A DNA stretch of 64,000 nucleotides from Symsagittifera roscoffensis (Eukaryota; Xenacoelomorpha; Acoela; Convolutidae): NCBI RefSeq assembly GCF_963678635.1, contig NC_087066.1, positions 63,990,282 to 64,054,281 of the forward strand, read 5' to 3'. Numbering within the stretch: the stretch's first letter is position 1; the number at the start of each line of letters is the position of its first letter. The notes under the pieces are model-generated. The model was not told where the DNA came from and made no database searches. It saw only the letters and a list, made by a program, of their open reading frames with translations. Both the position numbers and the translations under genes were made by a program. Below, piece by piece: positions 43,373 through 55,195 of this stretch.

Positions 43373-43780
43373 GGGATATGATACAGACTACGCTTCCACT
43401 TCGAAAACCCCCACCTCTAGATTACCACTTCAGAGCCCGCTTAAAGGTTAAATCCCGCGGAAAACGAATGAGAGTATCAACGGAAACCCGTTTTAAAAGG
43501 AGCTAAACAAAAAGATCCTGAACTCCTATCCGACGGAAAAATCATGAACTCCTATCATGAACTATCCGACGGAAAAATAGTTCGAAAATTAGATTTTGCC
43601 ATTCCTAAATCAAACTCTTCAAAAATTAGATCTTTTAAAGGCGACATTTCATTTCCATATTTCCCTAACCATATTGTTGAAGTAGGTGAAGTATTTCCCT
43701 AACCATAATGTTGAAGTAGGAGACAGAACAAACCGCGAATACTACAACCCAGGACCAGACACCAAATAGAATCAGGATCA

Positions 43781-44503
43781 TTGGACAAAAATACAAGGAA
43801 ACGAGTGTCGAGGCCCTCATCAAAGAAGACGACAACTCCTCCAGTTTATCTTGCTTGGGACGAATTTATGATTCTTCCCTCGGATATTTCTGATACTAGT
43901 GATTGGAAATGGATAGCTGGAGGTTTTTCGTGTAGAGACGTAGCCAGGGAACGATTTATTTCTGACTCATTCAAAAACTTAAATCAGGACTGGAACCCTC
44001 TCAACCCTCGTGAAACTAATAATAGTATTAAGGTTGAGATTTTAGACGACAACATTATCTCGGATGACGAACCATCAACGCAGTGCCCAGTCAGTATTAT
44101 CCCAGCAGAGACGAAAACTACTTCCCAGTGTCCAATCTCAACCACTCCGGCGGAATCTTCTGCGACTAGTCAAATACTGGACACAAAGAACAATTCGACC
44201 TCACCAATGGAGGAGAATGCTACTATGGACTTCCCAGTATACGAGACAGTGGATTCAATCGATGAGGTCACTCCTACGGCAGTGCTCCCAACTAAACCTG
44301 GTAGCGATCCACCTACTATTCGTCGGTCTAGTAGAAATGTAGGTCCGCCAAAGTTCTATTGTAAGAGATACTTAATAGATAAGTCAGATTTACCTCAAGT
44401 GAACTCTGGTCTGGAATCAAATCCGATTATACTGGGCAACTACAACAGCGGAAAACGGGACAACTTACAACAGAGAGACTTCTTTGGAGAAAGTGACGAT
44501 TGA
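43781..44503 (+). CDS. C-terminal ORF of element D, still open
   Basis: 240 codons without a stop, the longest open frame in the window. It begins MDKNTRKRVSRPSSKKTTT, has an acidic Ser/Thr/Pro-rich middle with a repeated unit (QCPVSIIPAETKTTS and QCPISTTPAESSATS), and contains TIRRSSRNVGPPKFYCKRY before a hydrophilic end. The RRSSR motif matches the Pol tail of element B. Either it is the end of Pol, separated from integrase by frameshifts, or a separate frame. Function unknown. It could be open by chance of low decay. Confidence 0.6.
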   Translation: MDKNTRKRVSRPSSKKTTTPPVYLAWDEFMILPSDISDTSDWKWIAGGFSCRDVARERFISDSFKNLNQDWNPLNPRETNNSIKVEILDDNIISDDEPSTQCPVSIIPAETKTTSQCPISTTPAESSATSQILDTKNNSTSPMEENATMDFPVYETVDSIDEVTPTAVLPTKPGSDPPTIRRSSRNVGPPKFYCKRYLIDKSDLPQVNSGLESNPIILGNYNSGKRDNLQQRDFFGESDD

Positions 44504-44986
44504 GTCGGACCCTCCTTCTTCAGACCAAATTTCTTCATCATCAACTGACGATTCTTTAAGAATTGCGGCGGACAATTTCGACGACCACACTGAACTCGAC
44601 AGCGAAATCTTTAACGCCGAATTGGAAAACTTCATAAGCTGCTATAGTTACTGTTAATGATAGCGTACTGTAAACACTTTGCTTATCGAAGTTATTTATT
44701 TTTTTTTGAGTCATTATAGCACATATTCCTTCGGATCAGTTAATTAGTAATCTTTATTGCCGTAGTTAAATTCAATTGTAGTGCCATACCATAGTCATAC
44801 ACTACATTGAGTCAGCAATCTTCTTAAGAATAATTTTAACTTGCATTATCCGATGGATATTGTATATCATACGTTTTAAAGCAGCAAGTTTCTAATACCC
44901 CTACTCGTTATTACTCAAAATTTAATCATTTATCACTAGCTTATTTCAAGTACACTATCGGTGCTTTAAATTTAATTTTGTTGCCC
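44504..44986 (+). other. 3' non-coding region of element D
   Basis: After the last ORF a short acidic stretch continues in another frame (to about 44650), then AT-rich sequence up to the polypurine tract. Confidence 0.5.
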
Positions 44987-45003
44987 AAAAGGGGGAGAAA
45001 GGA
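44987..45003 (+). other. Polypurine tract of element D
   Basis: AAAAGGGGGAGAAAGGA directly before TGCAGTTAG. This is the expected primer site for plus-strand synthesis and fixes the 3' LTR start at 45004. Confidence 0.8.
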
Positions 45004-45272
45004 TGCAGTTAGTTAGATAATCAGTTAATTCGTACAATTTAAACTTTTCCTGCTTAGAGGAATGATGCGATTTCATCTTTTTTAGTATATCCGCAACTGT
45101 CACTTAACCTTTTAACAGGTCACTCATTTATGATCTTCACTATTTCATTCTCTCCGGCGAAGAGAATGCTCTTCACTTTTTAATGTTTTAACTTTAGACT
45201 AATTCACTTTTATTCTTTTATTCTTTTAATTGCATAAAGTAGAGTTAGCTGCAGCAAAGTAACATTGATTCA
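45004..45272 (+). repeat. 3' LTR of element D
   Basis: 269 bp from TGCAGTTAG to TTGATTCA. Its last ~210 bp match the 5' LTR. Confidence 0.82.
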
Positions 45273-46345
45273 AAGGCTAGACGAATCCAACCAGAAATAC
45301 CAATTGCAAGTCATTCCTAACCAGGGTTACAGTAACATGTCTCCGTAGACAGTTAAAGAGCTCGTATTTTGAGTTTTCTTTCACGTGTCTTACACAAACA
45401 AACTTAACAAACACAACTCAGAGGGAGTTAAGGGACATATAGGCCCGTTATCTCAGTTGGAGTTGCAATGAAAACACCGAAAAAAATTGGGTATCGAGGT
45501 GATTAAACAAACGGATTTGTTTTCTTTCGATACCAAAAAGCGAATTGTTTTGCCTAAGTTTAAACAGAAACCTTGAGCATTTTCCTTGAAACTATAATCA
45601 TACTAACAAATTACACATTTTAGCAGTTTCAAACTGAGAGAGAAGATAATGTTTTCTAGAAAATTGACTTCGTCTTTCATTTTGAAAATTTTTCAGAGCA
45701 TTTTTAGTTCCCTGCATAGAACAAGACAGTTCTTGTTTAAGTAAGAAAAAAAGGTTATAGATCATTAGTTTTTCGACCCATTTTTTTTTGTTAGTTTTTC
45801 ATGAAATACCAGAGATTTTTTTTTTCAAATTTCCATATTTTGTACCGGTTATCTTTTGCAATAAAGTTTATAGAATTTTGGAGCGCTGAAACCTTTTCTA
45901 CAGCCTCTGATCTTGATCTCCCCTTGTCAATTTTTCTCTCCCAGTTTGAATTTTGATCTCCCCCAGTTTGAATTTTGAATGGTATCTTATTTAGAATTTT
46001 TTTTGTGTTTTCAGGTTAAGCAAAAACGAAATTACTTTTTTTGTTAAATTAAGTGATACAAAGTCTGTTTTTTCTATAAATAAAAACAAAAACAAACATA
46101 ACAAATATTTTTTGTTCGAAATGCATGTAATGCAAAGAACAGTTTGTTTGCTTGCCATTTTTTTAATATTTTTGTGTTGTTTGAAATTAAGTTTTGCAAG
46201 GGATGCTTTCATTTTTTTGAGAAGTGGAAAAAAGAAAAGAAAAAAACTTTAATACAAATAATTCGAAACATTATTTCAATAAAATTTAAATTAATCTTCT
46301 TTAACATTTTTTTTCAAATTTATCCGATAAAGAGTTTGCTTACAG
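45273..46345. other. Spacer/intron before CUB exon
   Basis: AT-rich, no confident exon. It contains a local repeat of 'TCTCCC(C)AGTTTGAATTTTGA' at about 45940-45980. Confidence 0.5.
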
Positions 46346-46450
46346 CTTAGTGTCCCAATGAAAAGCGGACTGCACTTCTCCCATGTGGACTACAACAACA
46401 ACAACCCCTACCCTGAAGACTACACCTGCAGCTCATCAGTCACTATAAAA
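46346..46450 (+). CDS. CUB domain exon (second CUB, first part)
   Basis: After TTGCTTACAG the frame reads LSVPMKSGLHFSHVDYNNNN, then PYPEDYTCSSSVTIK. The 'NNPYPEDYTC' is the CUB 'N-Y-P-x-x-Y-x-C' signature. The end is placed where the frame stays in phase 0 for the exon at 47359. Two options exist: a GC donor (GCAAGA at 46451) or a weak GT donor (GTCACT at 46437). The frame happens to remain open to 46666, but residues beyond 46450 are not CUB-like. Confidence 0.65.
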
Positions 46451-47358
46451 GCAAGAATTCTAAATTTTTTTGATAAAATGGGTATTTATAAAATATCAGA
46501 CTTTCAACCAAACAGATCCTCCGTGATTTATGCGAACAGGGTGGTCACGGCACAATCAGATATTGTGACCGACATTTGTTATGTCTTCGCGATTAGGGCA
46601 GAGACCACGCCACCGACGAGACCCGCCAAAAAGAGGAGCGAACGGTGTGAACAATATCGACCATGACCAAAGGTGGACATGGCGCGACCGTCGCATTTTT
46701 CGCATCCGTCCGCACCTTTTTTTTCAGAAATCAAAAAAAAAACTATGAGCTTCAGTAGCAGAAGACATCATTCAGAATGTTAAAGTATTTTGAAAGATGA
46801 TTGTTTTTTTTTCTTCCGGAAAATACGATACGGGCCTAATTTGAAAAGTTTTGAAAAGTTTCTTATAAAATTGTTTAATTGATTTATGATTATCGAAATT
46901 CTGTCTGAGATCTGTTTTTTACAAGCTTGTATACAATTTTAAATTCGCGCTGGTATTGAACATTATCTCCACACTTTGGCAGTTTTCCGGATCTTCGCGA
47001 CTTCAACTCCAGACTTTGCCGGTTTTTTGGACTGTCGCGACTTCGTATCCAGACTTTGACTACTCTTCAGATCTTCGCGACTTTATGTCCACTTTTTGGT
47101 AACTTTTTGGACCTTCGTGACTTCATTTCTAAACTTTGGCAACTTTCCGGATCTTTGCGACTTTATGTTCAGACTTCCGCGACCACGCTTACGATTTTCG
47201 TGTCTTAAAACCCGGTTACGACTATGCAATCTTTCAGTCGCGGACTTCAGCTCTGGGAAGTTGCACTACAAACAAAAAAATTCCAGCTGTTTTTTCTAAA
47301 ATTAACTAGGGAAATATGATATTTTTCATGAAAAAACTCAATGTAAAACTGTTAACAG
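46451..47358 (+). other. Intron within second CUB domain
   Basis: About 0.9 kb carrying a 40-bp minisatellite (46969-47185). Confidence 0.6.
46969..47185 (+). repeat. 40-bp minisatellite
   Basis: Five full units of exactly 40 bp starting at 46969, 47009, 47049, 47089 and 47129, plus a partial sixth. Unit core CCAGACTTTG(10 bases)GGA(T/C)CTTCGCGACTT. It is CG-richer than its surroundings. Confidence 0.9.
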
Positions 47359-47635
47359 GACTCCAAGAGTTATTACGTCACAATTCACAACCTACAAATC
47401 AGATGCGACTTACAAGACTACTTCCGAGTTTACAGCCAATCACAACCAAAAAACGATTTCCGACTATGTGGCAACTATGAGAACATGCCATCGCCTACCA
47501 TCTCATTCTGTGTGAAGAACCCCAACTTCGGTGCAGATCAGGACTTTTATCTGAATTTAGAGTTAATAAGTGGACCAGGAGAGAAGGGTGGATACTCTGG
47601 TTTGTACACAGAGTTCTTCGCTACTGCCGACGAGG
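47359..47635 (+). CDS. CUB domain exon (second CUB, last part)
   Basis: 277 bases from TTAACAG to a GTCAGT donor (47636), phase 0->1. It reads SYYVTIHNLQIRCDLQDYFR, then FRLCGNYENMPSPTISFC, and finally GGYSGLYTEFFATAD. The order Cys, 'D-Y-F-R-V', 'L-C-G-x-Y', hydrophobic strand, 'G-G-Y-S-G-x-Y-x-x-F' is that of the second half of a CUB domain. It ends in phase 1, allowing an FNII or linker exon next. Element E begins 315 bp downstream, so the following intron holds a 13-kb retroelement. Confidence 0.8.
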
Positions 47636-47949
47636 GTCAGTATGACAAGTTTTAAACAGGTGTATCAGGCGGATTTTAATTCACATTGAGGAGTACTCTC
47701 GAGAGGGAAGTTATCAAAAACAAAACGACAAAAAACGATATTTTAGGCATTTTTGGAAAGGTTTGGCCAAAAAAAAACAAAAATATATATTTAAAATTGA
47801 CGAGCACTTCCTACTGAAAATTACTATATATTCGCGCCGTCAATCAAAAAAATTGAATTTCTTAAATCAGCAGCAAAGAGAGTCCCTTTGGGTGGCCATG
47901 GAGCGAATTACTGAGGGACTTCTTCGAGTGGCTGCAACATTCCTTATAT
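47636..47949 (+). other. Intron start before element E
   Basis: AT-rich, nothing recognised. Confidence 0.5.
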
Positions 47950-48338
47950 TGGAACCAGTTCTAAACTAGTATTTATAAACCAATTATATTATTGATAAAG
48001 CTATCTCTATAAAAAATACTAACTAATCAATCATTTTCCATCACTAACATTGACACTTATTTGTAAGTGCTAAAACTACTTGTAGCTTCAGCACCAGAAC
48101 AATTTTGATAAACCTTAGACTACAGTTGTTCTCCTTTGGATAAACTCCAAGAACTAACTCGCAAAAACCAGTATACATTAGATCTACTGAGACTATGAGA
48201 TATAAGAGTAAGATTAAGATCGGTATTAGACTAAGAAGTTGCACGAATCTATCCGACCGAAAATCAATTAGTGTGACGAACAGACGGTGTACCTTATCTG
48301 AAATTACTCTATGAGTTAGGACCCAAGGTCATAACTCA
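47950..48338 (+). repeat. 5' LTR of element E
   Basis: 389 bp from TGGAACCAGTTC to ATAACTCA; aligns with both LTRs of element C. PBS candidate TGGTGCGACCATAAGTCTCG at 48341. Confidence 0.85.
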
Positions 48339-48360
48339 TCTGGTGCGACCATAAGTCTCG

Positions 48361-49240
48361 AACAAGACCTTAACTAACTTAGAAATAGACAACTAAACTT
48401 AGAATTAGACAAATGCAAAATTTGTTCGATGAAAAAGACAATTTAAAAGAAATGTCTCAAGGTCTCAATAAATCTACGCCAATTTTCCAAACAAAACGAG
48501 AAATAACAGGTATTGCAAGAAGCACAAGATCAAGGCGTGAGCAACGATCAGGAAACGGACCATTCTACTACCTGATAGTACGATGAAAACTGGAACAAGT
48601 TTTTGTATTTAGAATTTTTTATGCAGCAAATTTAGATTTTCATTTTTTAACATGAAAATTATTCGAAGAATAATTCTTATACAACTCATTTGGTGATAAA
48701 CCTATTATTTAAACAATAATGACTGATAAAAAGAACACAATTCATTTCCCCAAAAACCTGCAGTAAATCAAAACTTTTGGATAAATTATTTATTGAATAA
48801 AAAATACAAAAATTAGTTACTACTAAAATTTATTGTTTGGATCCCCACCATATAATTTTCAAAGTGTCTAACGACCTCAAACGTCGATTCACTCTCCAAC
48901 ACTTATAAACGACCCAGGATAAAAAGAAGTTTTTGAAAAACTAACCATTTTAATTAAAATAGACAGTGAAGAACTTCGGTTACTCATCCTTCACTTGAGC
49001 CTCTCCTCTTAGATGACCCCGTCTACAACCCTTAAAAATAAGTAAGTCATAAAATAGTATCTAACGATCTACCTCTGTTCTAACTATACCTGAACCTTGT
49101 AGATTGATTTACTATTCTCCAACCCTTGATCAACTTAGAATTACCCTTGATCAACTTAAATTCGATTCTCCTAAAAGAACTAACTGTTTAGCAGAATAGA
49201 ATTTCTAACTCCTAAGTATTGCACCCGTCATCTTAAACCT
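48361..49240 (+). other. 5' leader of element E
   Basis: Non-coding, with phrases shared with 19358-20438. An imperfect repeat of GATCAACTTA(G)AATT occurs near 49129-49165. Confidence 0.5.
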
Positions 49241-51371
49241 TATGTTAAGAGATAATCTAGGCAATAAGCAAACAATCATTTCACATAAGTTTTTATTTAA
49301 AAACGAAAGAAAATCACACCGCACAGACAAACGATAGGATATATTACATCAGAAAGACCAACACGGAAAAAGACTATTATAACAACACAAAAGCAAATTC
49401 GCAAAAGGAGATTTTCAAAAAGACGAAAAGCAGTCGCACAATCAGAAACAAACACAATACAGGAGCTTCAAGATTTGAAAGATTCAAAAAATAAGAATAA
49501 TAAGATAGAAAATCATAACTCTTTTTCTGACTCAGAAGCAACAACACCATCATCAATTAAAGGAAAACGCAGATTAAAGAAATCATACATTAACAAATCA
49601 TACACATTAACAGTTCTGCAATACAAAAAATGATAGAATACAACATAAATTTCGACAATACCTCGATACGTTCTTTTTCCATACAACCACAAAGTGATCC
49701 CGCCCGAGGTCAACTACAATTTTGTCACAACTTAATTGTAAAGATATTCAAAAAAAGATATAGCCCATATAAACAAGAATTTCCTTAAATAACTATAAAA
49801 CGACAAATCCATGATCACTATCTCAATAGTAGATGTCATATTTCATATTACATCATATTACGGTTTTTTCACAATTGAAATTTTTTCACCACAATCCAAC
49901 CACCCTACACATCAAATACAAACAGATAATTTAGACTTATATTTCTCAAAAGTTTTCAGAGAGTATATAAAAAATATACAACGCAAAAATTCCCAAAGAG
50001 TAAATTCAATATTAAAAATTGATGTTTTTCAATTTTTTATAGCTGTATATCTATATTAGAATTGAAAGAAACACAAAATGAGTCACCGCCTCAAACATCC
50101 CGGCACTCAATTGTAAGACAAGAAATCTAATTTTTCTCAAAATTGTTAGATACAATCCGTGAAAACTTTATTACTAACGAAATTTCTTAAAATGTCAAAC
50201 ATGATTTACAAAGAATACTGGCTTGATTTTTAATTGATTATTTTGTCCATAACATCGATCTCATAGCACAATCAAGAAAAAATGTTTCGACAGCAAAGCT
50301 CAGACAATGAAAATGTTTTAGTATATGAAACAGATTATGTTTAGGACCCTGATTGGTCTCATCCATCATTTATTAATATAACCACTGATATATCAAGTGC
50401 AGCAATCACTACTATATCTGTTGATAAAGACTTGTTAGAAACATTCCACTTACTAATTGTGCAACCCCTTTAAAGTGTAATGCAATGTTCACTGACAGAA
50501 CAATAGATAATAGTTTAAACTCCACATTCATTAGTACACTTGAAGTTTTAAATGGAACAAGAAATCTCACAACACAAGATATTCAAACTCCATCACATCT
50601 CGGTAATGAAAAAACAGTCAAAACAATGCTAACAATAACGCAACAAAGCATTTCCGCAAATAGTTTTACAATCCACAGTAAAACTTTCTGTTACTCCAAA
50701 ATACTCACAAATGGATTATCAAACAATTAAACCAAGAATGACATCACGACAACCAAACAAACAAAAAACGTCTAATAAAATCAATTTTTCAGATCACAAT
50801 TACAACTTCTTTTGCAGAAAAAAAAAGAACAAAACCCCCCTATATAAACAGTCAAAATCAACCACAAGCACAAAACTACAATCAACAAATACCACAACAA
50901 GCCTCGCACTCATTTTTTCAACGATCAACCACGAGCTTCAGTGGATCATAGCGAAAACTTCCCGTTCTTTCAACAAAACAAAAATGTAATTAAAAAACAT
51001 CTTACAAAAAATAAATCACATTATTCAGAAGATGAAGACTATTTTAGACAAAACCAACAACATTTTAACACAAATCAACAAATCAATAACTGGAATTTTG
51101 ATCAACCAGATCCTATTTATCAACCAGAACTTTTCGAACCATTTACACGAGTTGAACAAACACGACAAACAAGACAATTTTTCCCCCAAAACAAAACTCG
51201 ACATCATATAATAAAAATTTTCAGTCACAAAATCTTATAAATAAACAAAGTTATCAACAAACGCAAATTCAACACGAAATCCTATTACAATATTAATTAC
51301 AACAGCATGAAATTACAAAAACACAACTTACAAGTTTTTCTCAAATACCAAATGCCGAAGAATCACTCCAA
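49241..51371 (+). pseudogene. N-terminal gag region of element E
   Basis: Matches 20439-22636 of element C through scattered frames: LRDNLGNKQTII, LNGTRNLTTQDIQTPSHLG (50485-50730), QYEITKTQLTSFSQIPN-like phrases near 51310. Many stops. Confidence 0.55.
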
Positions 51372-51780
51372 ATGACTATGAACCCATACCTCATGGGTGG
51401 ATCTTCTATATCATGGGTGGATCTTCAATTACCATTCCCCGAAATTGTTACCTCAAGAGACTCAGGAGCAGAACCAAATATAATAAATATTCACACATGG
51501 GATGAAATAGAAACTCTACATCCGAAAATGTTACCTTCAAAGATTTTAAGCAAATTAGCTACAGCACAAGGATCAAATCTAACAAACTATGAAAAAATTC
51601 AATTAGTCCTCGTTCCCACTCAAAAAATGGTACCAAATAAACTTTTAAATAAACTTTCCACACAAATATTTCATATCACAGATCTCAACACAATATCGTT
51701 GGAATACCATTTTTTACTAAGTATATTCCCACTTTTATTGTCCTAAATAATAAATTACATATAACGGATAAAAACACAAG
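51372..51780 (+). pseudogene. gag/protease junction and protease of element E
   Basis: MNPYLMGGSS, the start of capsid, is joined within ~20 codons to SRDSGAEPNIINIHTWDEI, the protease active site; capsid, zinc knuckle and linker are deleted. The 16-base phrase TCATGGGTGGATCTTC occurs twice at the junction (51391-51425). The protease continues ATAQGSNLTNYEKIQLVLV and then shifts frame. Confidence 0.75.
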
Positions 51781-51899
51781 AGTGAATAACAACTTCATTT
51801 TTTTTCCAAATTTTACCCTTCATACAATCAAGAGCGAAAACATCTAAAACCTTTATCAGGATATGTATACAACTTCTCAATAAGTCAAGTCCATCAATA

Positions 51900-53230
51900 C
51901 AACATAGATCAAATTAAACAATGACTACATATGTCCGACCTTGAATTCAAATCCATCCATAAGTTTTTTCGAGTAACAATCTCATCAATCAAATACACGA
52001 AAAAAACATGTTCAGATATAATTTCTTTCCACATATACAATAAATCCACATATAAAATAACGTTATCCCTAGGACTTCCTGGATATTGTGAAACTAATGC
52101 AACAATTTCTCAAACAGTAGAACAGCATATAGAATAAATGACATCTTAAAGTTATTAGATATATGTCAATCAACAATCCTCAATGAAGAATTATCAATTA
52201 ATAATATAATTAGTTATTCAAAATGAAATACAGACTACTTTACAAAAACTCCTGAGCAAAATATACCACTGAACAACAGAACTTTTGTACAATGTTCAAT
52301 TTCCAACACTCTCCAGTTACACATCAAGAATTTGAACAACTAGCAGAACTAATACTTAATTATCCAAAGGATTATGCTACATCTAAATTTGATCTTGGAA
52401 AAGAAAACTCACCTCTACATCTATCTCTAAAACTTGACGCAGTTTTCAAAAAACAGCGTGCAAGTAAAGTTCCAATTCACTTTTAAGATAAAGTCAATAG
52501 GTTACTAGATATCTTAGAACAATACGAAATCATTTCTCCTCTTAATAAAGAAAAACTACCAAAAGCAAACACATTCATAGATCCTGTTTTTATCCTTGCT
52601 AAAGGAAAATTTTTAAAAGTTGTTCTAGATGCCAGATACCTCAAATCACTTATTGATCAATCTAAACGTAATTGGCCTATAGAACCAATGAATTCTCACT
52701 AAATGAATGGGCAATACTTTATAGCAGCTGAGATGAACAGCGCGTATAACAAAATGCCACTAGACAATCAATCGCAACGCTTTTCACAATTCATTATTGC
52801 AAGTCAACAATACGAATTCAATAGGTTTTCCATGGAATTTTCATAGGACCAGCAGCTTTTTCAGCTATTATGAGTAAAATTTTTCGACCACTCATTTTCA
52901 GCAAAACTGTTATAACCTATTTAACGATGTTTTAAAGCAATCACAAAAAAACACAAAATTTTTAAAGTATTGGAGAAATATTACCAAATACTACTTGAGA
53001 AAAACATGAAAGCAGCCCCAGATAAATCTCATTTCTTTCCTACTCGTTTAAAACTCTATGGACAAATTATTGAAGGGAATATAATCACTCCATTAAAATC
53101 TCGCATAGACGCAATCATAAAATTTCGACCTTAATTAAATAAAAAGAAAACTCAAGAATTTCCTGAAATGCTATTTTTTTGAGTAGATACGTCTATAAAA
53201 TGCAATTAAATTTAAGACCATTTGATAATG
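51900..53230 (+). pseudogene. Reverse transcriptase of element E
   Basis: DAVFKKQRASKVPIHF, VVLDARYLKSLIDQS, FIAAEMNSAYNKMPLDNQS (motif A with Glu-Met in place of the usual Asp-Met), IIEGNIITPLKS and thumb phrases, separated by stops (for example TAA at 52486, TAA at 52700). The YLDD region at about 52915 reads TYLTMF-like after a 1-base loss. Confidence 0.8.
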
Positions 53231-53760
53231 TTCTCAGACAACAAAATAAGTTTGAATGGACGACAAGCACCAAAACGATTTGAAGAAATGAAAACACTTC
53301 TCACTGAACAAATAACAAATACGATCCCAGATCCAGATCAACCATTTTATGCTATGTGCGACGCATCCGATTTCGGAATTGGCGAAGCACTTTTACGATC
53401 ACATAAAGGTACAAAAAAATGAACGTTTTATCGGAAAATTCTAGACTTTTTACAGAAGCAGAACTTCACCCCTCTACTCCTATGAGAGAATGTACAGCCA
53501 TAATACATAACTTAACAGAAAAATTAACTCCAAACCCTAGAGTTTATAGATTTCAACTAATTCTAATGAAACTCCCAAACTTACATAAAGTCTGGACTGC
53601 GGGAAAAAGCCCTGCATTACCAAATACACTCAGTCGAAATACACAACCTGAACTGATAACAAGAAAAACTACGTCAAAAGTACCGCAAAATATCAAGTTT
53701 TTCCCTTGCAAAAGACGAAACATCACCACGATTAGAATGTAAATATGCAGTAAAAGCCGG
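53231..53760 (+). pseudogene. RNase H of element E
   Basis: QPFYAMCDASDFGIGEALL (first Asp), STPMRECTAIIHNL (Glu). The segment that would hold the second Asp (TDHKP in C) is deleted between NLTEK and LTPNPRVYRF. KLPNLHKVWTAGK ends the domain. Confidence 0.8.
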
Positions 53761-54092
53761 CCTTGATAATGCACAAATAAACAATTTACGACATTTTCTA
53801 TTAATCATTACGAAAAAGAATTGTTACGAAATTCAACATTTAAACATATACCATATTCATCATGTATCATAAACAGTACATAACAAAAACCACTGAAACA
53901 AAAAAATGTAAAGTCAGACCTATTGACCTTTGTAGAAAAAGAAAATTTAACTGATAAATTAAATTTATCAGGACCCCAGATTTAGACTCCAAATACACAA
54001 TATATCAAGTTTTTAGTCTACTTGACCCTCTAGGAAATATACCTCTCTTAAAAACAGAAATTGAAAATATTTTTCTACCAGCCACAGAAAAC

Positions 54093-55195
54093 ATGACACT
54101 GGAACTACTCCAGAAATATCAAAACCTTGACTCTGTCATTAAACAACTTAAATCTTGGCACCACTATAAAACAAAACTCGTAAAGGCAGATATTACAGTT
54201 CTAGTGAACAAAACACTTCTTAGATACTTCAGAAAGTTTAATAACACATTCATAAACGAGAACACCGATTTTTTGGAATAACAAACATCTGAAATAAAAG
54301 TACCCTGTCTACTATTAAGTATGATACTCCTATCATTTCGCATTTCCCAATCCTCAACCCTTAATACACAAGGACATGCAGGATCAGAAAAAAAACATAC
54401 TCAAATATTATTCAAAATTTTCACTTTCCAAATGAACCAATTTGGATTAAAGTAATATGAAACGATTGCATAACATGCCAGTTAAATAAAACATACCAAT
54501 ATCAGAAACAAAAAGCAGAAAAACAAGACTTTAAAGGACAAAGTTTATATTTCAACCACAGAATCTCATTTGATACAAAAGGACCGATATCACCCTCCTC
54601 AGAAGGAAATTCATATATAATGGTTATAGTTGATGCATTGACACACTATGTAGCATTCAACCCTTTACCTTCATTGTAAGGCTTATTACGCATATACAAA
54701 CCTCTACGAACATTGTATAGCCAAATTTGGATTACCAGAAATCCTTGTCTTAGATAATGTCACTGAATTCTTAAATGATGAAATCATCACATAATGCAAT
54801 CTTTATAACACTAAACATAAAAACCCGAACTTCTCACGCCCCATGGTCTAATGGTTTACTCGAAGGTATGAACCGTTCACTAAATTGCTAATCAACAACC
54901 AATACAATAATTCCCACCGTTTACGACATCCCAGAAACTTCAAACAACCCCAACGTCTAGTCAAACAGAGCACCCCCAATCATCAACACGCATTTCATTT
55001 TAGGAAAAACCCTATACAGTTGAAGAAAGGCACGCGTTACTATCAGAACCTTTAATACCCGTAGCTCGCCATGCACCTCTAAGTGAACCGCAACACGAAC
55101 CAACATACAACATCTATTCTTCTCTCCAACGAGACCTTAAAAGAACAAGACACGCTAGTCAAAACAAAAATCAAATATCTACAATAAATAAATAA
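54093..55195 (+). pseudogene. Integrase of element E
   Basis: After the linker LELLQKYQNLDSVIKQLKSW, the zinc-binding part (about 54365-54490) reads GHAGSEKTYSNIIQNF, then CNDCITCQLNK. Catalytic core: RISFDTKGPISPSSEGNSY with the first Asp and IMVIVDALTHYVA, then GLPEILVLDNVTEFLNDEII with the second Asp. Later LLSEPLIPVARHAPLSEP. Frames shift near 54440-54480, 54680 and 54795. Confidence 0.78.

Larger units (their letters stand above)
38606..45272 (+). mobile_element. Ty3/gypsy-type LTR retrotransposon D
   Basis: Same family group as A and B: gag beginning MAQS at the LTR/PBS junction, two-knuckle nucleocapsid, protease, RT, RNase H, integrase and an acidic C-terminal ORF. The 3' LTR (45004-45272) is preceded by a purine tract. 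The 5' LTR is recognisable only from about 38606-38621 onward. It is inserted in the interval between FNII and CUB exons. Multiple stops and frameshifts; RT motif C is mutated. Confidence 0.87.

Noticed and set aside
43781-44503. Host gene interpretation of the 240-codon ORF
   Set aside because: Its RRSSR-containing segment matches the Pol tail of element B, and it lies between integrase and the polypurine tract of D.
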